Below are positions 1 through 5,175 of a stretch of 5,175 bases of DNA, in pieces. This DNA is from Flavobacteriaceae bacterium (GTDB lineage: Bacteria; Bacteroidota; Bacteroidia; Flavobacteriales; Flavobacteriaceae), in the NCBI GenBank assembly GCA_015488935.1, contig WFMU01000346.1:1-5175 (forward strand), given 5' to 3'. Numbering within the stretch: position 1 is the stretch's first letter; each line of letters starts with the position of its first letter. The notes under the pieces were generated by a model. That model was not told the DNA's origin and did not search any database. It worked only from the letters and a program-made list of their open reading frames with translations. The position numbers were made by a program, and so were the translations under genes.

Positions 1-39
1 ATTTTTACACAAAATAAATAAAGCACATATAAGGAATAC
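1..39 (+). other. Tail or trailer of an unseen upstream gene
   Basis: All three forward frames are open at base 1, so the window probably begins at or just after the end of another gene, but the reading frame cannot be decided. Frame 1 stops at TAA 19-21 and frame 3 at TAA 15-17. Frame 2 runs to TGA 41-43, which would overlap the next start as ATGA. None of the short tails (6, 4 and 13 residues) is recognisable. In flavobacteria a tRNA-guanine transglycosylase gene often precedes this permease (recalled knowledge, not seen here). The stretch also holds an AAGGA at 31-35, a usable though closely spaced ribosome-binding site for the start at 40. Confidence 0.3.
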
Positions 40-1131
40 ATGAAAATTCTTGATAAATACATATTAAGTAAATATTTTAAAACATTTATTTTTACAATAT
101 TATTATTATTACCAATAGCCATCGCTATTGATATATCTGAAAAAATTCACAAATTTATCAAGCACGAAGATTTAACAGTATGGACAATAATAAAAGACCA
201 TTACCTTAATTTTAGTATCTATTACATCAATACCTTTATGCCTCTTGCATTATTTATTGCCGTAATATTATTTACTTCTAAAATGGCAGGAAATACAGAA
301 ATTATTGCCATGAATAGTGGTGGTGTTTCCTTTCCTAGATTAGTAAGACCATACATGATTGGCGCAACAATTATCTTTCTTTTTTCTTTTTATGCCAACC
401 ATTTTATTGTGCCAGAATCCAATAAAATTTGGGAAAAATTTCATCGAGATTATATTGTACATCGAAGTAAAATAAAGTTTCAGGTAGATAATGTAAACCT
501 ACAACTAAACGACCATGGCGATTTTATTTACATCAAAAATTTTAACTTAAAAACAGATAAAGGCAACTATTTTTCATACGAACACTTTAAAGATGCTAAA
601 CTCAAATACAAAATAATGAGTAGAAGAATAAGCTACAATAAAAAAGACAGTACCTATACCCTTTACGATTATAAAAAAAGATACATTCAAAAAAACAGCA
701 ACGACATCATTAAAAAAGGTAGAAAAATGGATACCATTTTCGATTTTAAACCTAGCGATTTACAATTTGTAGATTATTTAGCAAAAGAAATGAATTCTAT
801 AAAGCTACGTAAACATATAGCCAAATCCGAAAAACGAGGTATTAAAAACTTAAATAGCTACCGTGTAGAACTGTACAAACGCTCAAGTATGCCAACATCG
901 GTATTTGCATTAACAATTATTGCCGTTTCGTTAGCATTCCGAAAAAAACGAGGAGGCATGGGTGTTAATCTAGCAATTGGTGTAGCCTTAATGTTCTTTT
1001 ATGTATTTTTTATGAAAATATTTGAAGTATTTGGCGCATCAGCAACAGCAAACCCATTACTACTTGTTTGGCTACCAAATATTATTTTTGGTATATTAGC
1101 CATATTTTTATATCTCCATGCAAAAAAGTAG
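40..1131 (+). CDS. LptF/LptG (YjgP/YjgQ) family permease, lipopolysaccharide export
   Basis: This is an inner-membrane permease subunit of the Lpt system. With the ATPase LptB it extracts lipopolysaccharide from the inner membrane and passes it to the periplasmic bridge. The 363 residues show the family layout: three N-terminal membrane helices (about 15-32, 60-79, 103-121), a polar periplasmic domain (about 125-280, the family's beta-jellyroll), and three C-terminal helices (about 283-300, 307-329, 338-359). The cytoplasmic TEIIAMNSGG segment (86-95) matches the coupling-helix region that contacts LptB in E. coli, including the conserved Glu (E87). The conserved segment around RSSMPTSVFALTI opens helix 4. 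The start at 40 fits the family N-terminus MKILDKYI and has AAGGA upstream. Bacteroidota usually carry one short and one long paralogue; this is the short type, closer to LptG in my reading, but F versus G cannot be settled from sequence alone. The end overlaps the next gene by 14 nt. Confidence 0.9.
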   Translation: MKILDKYILSKYFKTFIFTILLLLPIAIAIDISEKIHKFIKHEDLTVWTIIKDHYLNFSIYYINTFMPLALFIAVILFTSKMAGNTEIIAMNSGGVSFPRLVRPYMIGATIIFLFSFYANHFIVPESNKIWEKFHRDYIVHRSKIKFQVDNVNLQLNDHGDFIYIKNFNLKTDKGNYFSYEHFKDAKLKYKIMSRRISYNKKDSTYTLYDYKKRYIQKNSNDIIKKGRKMDTIFDFKPSDLQFVDYLAKEMNSIKLRKHIAKSEKRGIKNLNSYRVELYKRSSMPTSVFALTIIAVSLAFRKKRGGMGVNLAIGVALMFFYVFFMKIFEVFGASATANPLLLVWLPNIIFGILAIFLYLHAKK

Positions 1132-1999
1132 TTTAAAAGATTATTTACACTTACATTTTATCGTATTTATTTGGGGTTTTACAGCAGTCTTAGGAAAACT
1201 CATCCGTATTGAAGCCATACCATTAGTTTGGTTTCGACTTACAATTGCATCTGTAGTTCTCGGTCTTTTTTTACAAATTAAAAAAATAAATTTTAGAATT
1301 ACTACCAGAGCCATTGTACAATTTTTTATAGCAGGATTTATTATTGGTTTCCATTGGATTGCTTTTTTTTACGCTATAAAAATAGCCAACATTTCTATTA
1401 CTTTAGCAACCTTAGCAACAGGAGCACTCTTTACCTCTATTTTAGAACCCATTTTTTTAAAACGAAAAATAAAACTTTACGAAATACTCTTATCCTCACT
1501 AACCATTATTGGAATAATCATTATTTTTAACGTAGAACCACAATACTCCATAGGAATATTTGTTGCTCTATTTGCTGCTTTTTTATCTGCATTATTTGCC
1601 GTATTTAATGCAAGTTTTGTACAAGAATACGACGCAAGAATTATTTCTTTTTACGAATTATTATTTGCAGTAGTATTAATAAGTATTGTTGTTGTTTTTC
1701 AAAACGGATTTACAACAAACTTTTTTAAACTTACAAGTAACGATTGGATTTTTATAATCATATTAGGCTCTGTATGTACCGCTTATGCATTAACAGCATC
1801 TACCTTTTTACTAAAAAAAATAAGTCCATTTACCATGATGCTAACCGTAAATTTAGAACCAGTATATGGTATTTTACTCGCCTTAATAGTATTTAAAGAA
1901 AGTGAAAAAATGAATCCGAATTTTTATTATGGAGCCATCTTAATTTTTGTTGCAGTCATCCTTAACGGATATATCAAAATAAAAATGAAAAAAATATGA
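1118..1999 (+). CDS. EamA/DMT-family inner-membrane transporter
   Basis: This is a drug/metabolite-superfamily transporter, probably a proton- or exchange-coupled carrier of amino acids or other small metabolites; the substrate cannot be read from the sequence. The 293 residues are almost entirely hydrophobic and fit ten helices in two EamA repeats (about 11-137 and 144-285). Family marks are HFIVFIWGFTAVLGKLI near the N-terminus, the IPLVWFR segment after helix 1 (34-40), and an LEP motif at the equivalent place in each repeat (109-111 and 246-248). Length is typical for the family. The start at 1118 lies inside the last codons of the permease gene (14-nt overlap, different frame) with no clear Shine-Dalgarno. 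No later ATG would keep helix 1, so this start is likely and translation is probably coupled. An 8-T run (1363-1370) and an 8-A run (1813-1820) occur but the frame is intact. Confidence 0.88.
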   Translation: MQKSSLKDYLHLHFIVFIWGFTAVLGKLIRIEAIPLVWFRLTIASVVLGLFLQIKKINFRITTRAIVQFFIAGFIIGFHWIAFFYAIKIANISITLATLATGALFTSILEPIFLKRKIKLYEILLSSLTIIGIIIIFNVEPQYSIGIFVALFAAFLSALFAVFNASFVQEYDARIISFYELLFAVVLISIVVVFQNGFTTNFFKLTSNDWIFIIILGSVCTAYALTASTFLLKKISPFTMMLTVNLEPVYGILLALIVFKESEKMNPNFYYGAILIFVAVILNGYIKIKMKKI

Positions 2000-2010
2000 T
2001 AAAAAATTAA

Positions 2011-2049
2011 TATCTTGCGCCGATAAATGATGAATTTTATCTAATTTCG
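2011..2049 (+). promoter_or_regulatory. Candidate Bacteroidota-type promoter upstream of accA
   Basis: The 73-nt gap after the transporter is the only sizeable space before accA. TAATTTCG at 2042-2049 is one base from the Bacteroidota -7 consensus TAnnTTTG, with a TTG at 2015-2017 as a possible -33 element; the 24-nt spacing is slightly long. Alternatively TATCTTGC (2011-2018) is itself a degenerate -7 element missing one T. Either would give a short leader for accA. This is a consensus match by eye only; in such AT-rich DNA the elements are weak evidence. Confidence 0.35.
2022..2041. repeat. Inverted repeat GATAAA-N8-TTTATC in the accA promoter gap
   Basis: GATAAA (2022-2027) and TTTATC (2036-2041) are perfect reverse complements separated by 8 nt. 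The dyad falls between the candidate -33 TTG and the -7-like TAATTTCG, which is where an operator could act. It is not a good terminator, since the stem is AT-rich and no T-run follows. Six-base AT-rich dyads also arise by chance. Confidence 0.35.
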
Positions 2050-2072
2050 TTATGTAAACTAACCAATAATTT

Positions 2073-3026
2073 ATGGAATATTTAGATTTTGAAAAACCAA
2101 TTCAAGAATTACAAGAGCAACTAGACAAGTGCTTATCATTAGGAAAAGAAAGTGAAATTGACCTTTCTACTGCCTGTGACCAAATTGAAAAAAAATTAAA
2201 AGAAACCAAACAAAAAATATATAAAGATTTAACACCTTGGCAAAGAGTACAACTCTCTCGTCATCCAAATAGACCTTATACATTAGACTATATAAACGCC
2301 CTTACCAAAGGAAGTTTTATGGAATTACATGGCGATAGAAATGTAAAAGACGACAAAGCAATGGTAGGTGGCTTAGGTAAAATTGGAGACCAAAGCTTTA
2401 TGTTTATCGGACAACAAAAAGGACATAATACCAAAACACGACAATATCGTAATTTTGGAATGTCCAATCCAGAAGGATATCGCAAAGCATTACGCTTAAT
2501 GAAAATGGCCGAAAAATTTAACATTCCTGTTGTAACATTTTTAGATACACCGGGAGCATATCCAGGCTTAGAAGCCGAAGAACGTGGCCAAGGAGAAGCT
2601 ATTGCCAGAAATATTTTTGAAATGACCAAACTACAAGTACCAATTATTACCATTATTATTGGCGAAGGTGCATCTGGTGGCGCTCTTGGAATTGGCGTTG
2701 GCGACAAAGTATTAATGATGGAAAATACATGGTACACTGTAATATCTCCAGAATCATGCTCCTCTATACTATGGCGCAGTTGGGAATACAAAGAACAAGC
2801 TGCCGAAGCACTAAAATTAACAGCAAACGATTTAAAAAAATTAAAAATTGTTGACGAAATAATTAAAGAACCATTTGGTGGCGCACATACAAATAGAGAA
2901 GAAACTTTTACTATTGTAGAAAAAGTAATTTTAAAACATTTTAAAGCATTAAGTAAGCTAACTACCGAGAAATTAATAGCAAACCGAATGAAAAAATACT
3001 CCGAAATGGGAGTTTATAAAGGCTAA
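2073..3026 (+). CDS. accA: Acetyl-CoA carboxylase carboxyltransferase subunit alpha
   Basis: AccA is the alpha subunit of the cytoplasmic acetyl-CoA carboxylase carboxyltransferase. With AccD it moves the carboxyl group from biotin on AccB to acetyl-CoA, giving malonyl-CoA, the first committed step of fatty-acid synthesis. The 317 residues match the family length (319 in E. coli). The N-terminal [13 protein letters not shown] and a helical, possibly coiled-coil stretch (about 10-50) precede the [20 protein letters not shown] region (54-73). The crotonase-like core follows with HGDR (86-89), [10 protein letters not shown] (93-102), [19 protein letters not shown] (156-174), the glycine-rich [12 protein letters not shown] (197-208) that helps form the oxyanion site, and the [11 protein letters not shown] segment (224-234). 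No zinc ribbon is present, as expected, because that belongs to AccD. accD is not in the window, which is common. The start at 2073 has no Shine-Dalgarno but gives the standard N-terminus. It probably heads an operon with the two genes downstream. Confidence 0.97.
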   Translation: MEYLDFEKPIQELQEQLDKCLSLGKESEIDLSTACDQIEKKLKETKQKIYKDLTPWQRVQLSRHPNRPYTLDYINALTKGSFMELHGDRNVKDDKAMVGGLGKIGDQSFMFIGQQKGHNTKTRQYRNFGMSNPEGYRKALRLMKMAEKFNIPVVTFLDTPGAYPGLEAEERGQGEAIARNIFEMTKLQVPIITIIIGEGASGGALGIGVGDKVLMMENTWYTVISPESCSSILWRSWEYKEQAAEALKLTANDLKKLKIVDEIIKEPFGGAHTNREETFTIVEKVILKHFKALSKLTTEKLIANRMKKYSEMGVYKG

Positions 3027-3051
3027 AAATAACTACAAAAATCAATATATT

Positions 3052-3435
3052 ATGTTAACAGCAATCGTTTCAATTTTAGGAGGTATTATTGCATCCTCAT
3101 CGTACATTGTATCTAAAAAATCAGATGCAAAAGAATTAATAGATAAATTAGTACCATACCAAGGATGGATTGGTGTAATACTATTAATCTGGAGTATTAA
3201 AAACGCACTTATGCTATTCCGATATTTCTCATTTAATGGTATTATCATTACCGTAGTACAATTTATTGTTGGTTTCTTATTAGCATACGCATTGCTATCA
3301 CAATATTTATTTAGTAAAAGTGACGAAGCAAAAGAAAAAGGACAAGAATTACGTGCAAAATTAGTACAATATCAAGTTCCTGCTGGAATTGGATTAATTA
3401 TTCTAGGAATATTACGTCTTTTTCATTGGTTTTAA
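3052..3435 (+). CDS. Small four-helix membrane protein of unknown function, internally duplicated
   Basis: I do not recognise a named family. The 127 residues predict four membrane helices (about 4-20, 38-56, 63-85, 108-125). The two halves resemble each other: a helix with T-x6-G (T3/G10 and T67/G74), a charged loop (SKKSDAKELIDKLVPYQ at 21-37; SKSDEAKEKGQELRAKLVQYQ at 88-108), then a second helix. KLVxYQ is shared exactly at 32-37 and 103-108. This suggests a tandem duplication of a helix-loop-helix unit. The charged loops are expected on the same side of the membrane, and their Lys/Arg content favours the cytoplasm (inference). It begins 25 nt after accA and ends 15 nt before the NAD(P)HX repair gene, on the same strand, so it is very probably co-transcribed. 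No Shine-Dalgarno is seen; the start is the first ATG and just precedes helix 1. The compact position and normal codon use support a real gene. Confidence 0.85.
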   Translation: MLTAIVSILGGIIASSSYIVSKKSDAKELIDKLVPYQGWIGVILLIWSIKNALMLFRYFSFNGIIITVVQFIVGFLLAYALLSQYLFSKSDEAKEKGQELRAKLVQYQVPAGIGLIILGILRLFHWF

Positions 3436-3450
3436 CTAAAGAAAAAACAG

Positions 3451-4986
3451 ATGTCTAAAATTCTCACTGCAAAACAAATTTACCAAGCAGACAAAGTAAC
3501 AATTCAAAAAAACAACATTACTTCCATCGATTTAATGGAACACGCTAGTTTGCAATGCTTTCAATGGATTCACAACCGTTTACAAGGAAACCCTTTACCA
3601 ATACACGTAATTTGTGGTACTGGGAATAATGGTGGCGATGGTTTGGTCGTTGCACGAATGTTAAAAAAACACGGCTACAATATTAAAACCTATGTTGTAA
3701 ATTGTGACAATACCAGATCTGCTGATTTTTTAACAAACTACGAACGCTTAAAAGAATTAGGAGATTGGCCAATTATGGTAAGCTGTGATGCTGAATTTCC
3801 AAAAATAACCGAAAACGATATGGTTATCGATGCCATATTTGGTATCGGTCTAAACCGTGCACCTGAAGGCTTACTCAAAGAAATTATACAACACATTAAC
3901 AAATCCAACGCCTACATTTTATCCATTGATTTTCCATCTGGATTATTTGCAGATAAAACCGTAAAAGATAAAGATAGTGTAGTCAAAGCATTTCAAGTAC
4001 TTACTTTTGAAGTTCCAAAACTTGCCTTTTTAATGCCCGAAAATGAGCCTTATTGTTTAAATTGGGAAGTACTACCAATAGGTTTAGACCAAGAATTTAT
4101 CTTTAAACAAAAAAGTAATTACTACCTAACAGAAAAACACGACGTTTTGCCAATGTACAAAATGAGAAGCAAATTTTCTCATAAAGGAACGTATGGACAT
4201 GCCCTAATTATTGGTGGAAGTTTTGGTAAAATAGGAGCCGTAACACTAGCATCAAAAGCATGTTTAAAAATAGGAAGTGGCTTGGTTACAGCATACATTC
4301 CAAAATGTGGTTATCCAATATTACAAACAGCCATACCAGAAGTAATGGTAGAAGTAGATACCGAAAAAGAATTACAGCACTTTAATTTCAAAACCAATCC
4401 AAATGTTATTGGAATTGGTGTTGGTATGGGAACTTCAGAAAAAACCAAACAAGGTTTTGTACAATTTTTAAAAAATAATACCTTACCACTTGTTGTAGAT
4501 GCAGATGCCATTAATTGTATTGCTAAAGACAAAAAAAGTTTAGAACTACTACCAAAAAATACAGTAATAACACCACATCCAAAAGAATTGGAACGTCTAA
4601 TTGGTAAATGGAAAGATGACTATCACAAATTAGAAAAAACGATAGAATTTAGTAAAAAACACCAATTGATTATTGTGCTTAAAGGAGCAAATACCGCTGT
4701 TATACACCAAGGCAAAGCCCATTTTAATACCACAGGAAATCCAGCACTAGCAACGGCAGGAAGCGGCGATGTATTAACAGGTCTTATTACAGGACTAATT
4801 GCCCAGAATTACCACCCTTTAGAAGCAAGTATCTTTGCCGCATATTTACACGGACTAACTGCCGATATTGCCATGCAAAATATGGTTTATGAAACTTTTA
4901 CTGCAAGTGATATTATTTACAACTTATCCAACGCATTTATTCATTTGTTGGCTCCTCCTCCACAGCCAGAGCAAGAAAAAAAGTAA
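3451..4986 (+). CDS. nnr: Bifunctional NAD(P)H-hydrate epimerase / ADP-dependent NAD(P)H-hydrate dehydratase
   Basis: This cytoplasmic metabolite-repair enzyme interconverts the R and S epimers of hydrated NAD(P)H (N-terminal YjeF_N/NnrE domain) and dehydrates the S form back to NAD(P)H using ADP (C-terminal ribokinase-like NnrD domain). The 511 residues match the fused E. coli-type Nnr (YjeF) in length. N-domain marks (about 1-215) are CGTGNNGGDGLVVARML (55-71), DAIFGIGL (127-134) and SIDFPSGL (158-165); N60 and D127 correspond to the potassium-site residues. C-domain marks (about 225-497) are HKGTYGHALIIGGS (244-257), GIGVGMG (321-327), VVDADAIN (348-355), TPHPKELERL (374-383), VLKGANTAVI (409-418) and GNPALATAGSGDVLTG (429-444), with D440 the expected catalytic base. 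Small departures are ALAT where GMAT is usual, and a short APPPQPEQEKK tail (501-511). The start at 3451 gives the usual LTAKQIYQADKVTI opening. It lies 15 nt after the small membrane protein gene and appears to be the last gene of the accA cluster. Confidence 0.95.
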   Translation: MSKILTAKQIYQADKVTIQKNNITSIDLMEHASLQCFQWIHNRLQGNPLPIHVICGTGNNGGDGLVVARMLKKHGYNIKTYVVNCDNTRSADFLTNYERLKELGDWPIMVSCDAEFPKITENDMVIDAIFGIGLNRAPEGLLKEIIQHINKSNAYILSIDFPSGLFADKTVKDKDSVVKAFQVLTFEVPKLAFLMPENEPYCLNWEVLPIGLDQEFIFKQKSNYYLTEKHDVLPMYKMRSKFSHKGTYGHALIIGGSFGKIGAVTLASKACLKIGSGLVTAYIPKCGYPILQTAIPEVMVEVDTEKELQHFNFKTNPNVIGIGVGMGTSEKTKQGFVQFLKNNTLPLVVDADAINCIAKDKKSLELLPKNTVITPHPKELERLIGKWKDDYHKLEKTIEFSKKHQLIIVLKGANTAVIHQGKAHFNTTGNPALATAGSGDVLTGLITGLIAQNYHPLEASIFAAYLHGLTADIAMQNMVYETFTASDIIYNLSNAFIHLLAPPPQPEQEKK

Positions 4987-5001
4987 TTTTACTGTTTATA
5001 C

Positions 5002-5023
5002 ATGATAGAAATCATACTATTTT
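5002..5023 (+). terminator. Weak hairpin after the NAD(P)HX repair gene, possible terminator
   Basis: ATGAT (5002-5006) and ATCAT (5011-5015) can pair around an AGAA loop, followed shortly by TATTTT with four T at 5020-5023. The stem is only 5 bp and AT-rich and the T-run is short, so intrinsic termination here would be weak. Its place 15 nt after the stop codon is the main support. Confidence 0.22.
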
Positions 5024-5037
5024 AAAAAAATATTTTC

Positions 5038-5050
5038 TACCTTTAAGGTA
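5038..5050 (+). promoter_or_regulatory. 13-bp palindrome overlapping a -7-like element
   Basis: TACCTT (5038-5043) and AAGGTA (5045-5050) are perfect reverse complements around a single T. The left part, TACCTTTA, is one base from the Bacteroidota -7 consensus TAnnTTTG and lies 17 nt before the next start codon. No matching TTG is seen 17-23 nt upstream, so the promoter call is weak. The compact symmetry could be an operator or chance. Confidence 0.3.
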
Positions 5051-5067
5051 CTAAATAATTGAAAATT

Positions 5068-5175
5068 ATGGATAAAATAAAAACAGATTGGTCTAAAAAC
5101 GAATTTAAAGCATACTTATTTTTATACGCAGCTAATGCTGATTATATCGTATCCGAAACAGAAAAAGATATTATA
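5068..5175 (+). CDS. Start of an uncharacterised protein, cut by the window edge
   Basis: An open frame begins at ATG 5068 and stays open to the last base, giving 36 residues: MDKIKTDWSKNEFKAYLFLY, then an AANADYI segment, and ending ETEKDII. The sequence is hydrophilic and helical-looking with no signal peptide. The pattern of a helix containing LFLYAANAD followed by ExEKxxI recalls the opening of small TerB-like helical proteins found in flavobacteria, but this is an impression from a fragment and not a firm family call. The gap before it contains a weak hairpin and a promoter-like palindrome, so it may be its own transcription unit on the same strand. No Shine-Dalgarno is seen. Confidence 0.65.
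   Translation, partial: MDKIKTDWSKNEFKAYLFLYAANADYIVSETEKDII

Noticed and set aside
98..112. Short TTA/ATT repeat near the start of the permease gene
   Set aside because: It simply encodes a leucine run in the first membrane helix using the preferred TTA codon.
1363..1820. 8-T run (1363-1370) and 8-A run (1813-1820) in the EamA gene as possible phase-variation tracts
   Set aside because: Runs of this length are expected in such AT-rich DNA, both encode normal family residues in frame, and the protein is not a surface antigen.
2288..2791. 167-codon open frame on the minus strand inside accA
   Set aside because: It lies wholly antisense to a strongly conserved gene, its translation shows no recognisable domain, and the open frame follows from the codon bias of accA.
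3042..3248. 68-codon minus-strand open frame over the small membrane protein gene
   Set aside because: The plus-strand frame gives a coherent membrane protein in operon position; the antisense product has no recognisable feature.
4311..4532. 73-codon minus-strand open frame inside the NAD(P)HX repair gene
   Set aside because: It is antisense to conserved dehydratase-domain motifs and looks like a shadow frame.
1..5175. Possible mobile, defence or secondary-metabolite system
   Set aside because: Every sizeable frame is accounted for by housekeeping or membrane genes with uniform composition; no transposase, integrase, nuclease, tRNA, direct-repeat array or attachment-site pattern is visible.

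Overview
The window looks like ordinary chromosomal housekeeping DNA from a member of the Bacteroidota, most likely a marine-type Flavobacteriaceae. The base composition is strongly AT-rich and leucine is mostly TTA. Most starts lack a strong Shine-Dalgarno and sit behind A/T-rich leaders. The proteins (short LptF/LptG permease, EamA transporter, AccA, fused NnrE-NnrD) read as flavobacterial. The genus cannot be fixed from this window.

Layout: all genes are on the + strand and tightly packed. Bases 1-39 hold the last codons or the trailer of an unseen upstream gene. An LptF/LptG-family lipopolysaccharide-export permease (40-1131) overlaps by 14 nt an EamA/DMT-family inner-membrane transporter (1118-1999), so these two are probably co-transcribed. 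A 73-nt gap (2000-2072) carries a weak Bacteroidota-type promoter candidate and a 6-bp-arm inverted repeat. It is followed by accA (2073-3026), a small four-helix membrane protein of unknown function that looks internally duplicated (3052-3435), and a bifunctional NAD(P)HX epimerase/dehydratase (3451-4986). These three are separated by only 25 and 15 nt and probably form a second operon. An 81-nt gap (4987-5067) has a weak hairpin and a compact 13-bp palindrome upstream of a gene cut by the window edge (5068 onward).

Functionally the genes serve envelope and central metabolism: lipopolysaccharide transport, small-molecule export or uptake, the first committed step of fatty-acid synthesis, and repair of damaged NAD(P)H. 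No gene stretch over 300 bases is missing. I see no tRNA, rRNA, CRISPR array, insertion sequence, phage or defence gene. I found no convincing undescribed system; the points most worth checking are the duplicated small membrane protein and the two palindromes in the promoter-like gaps.
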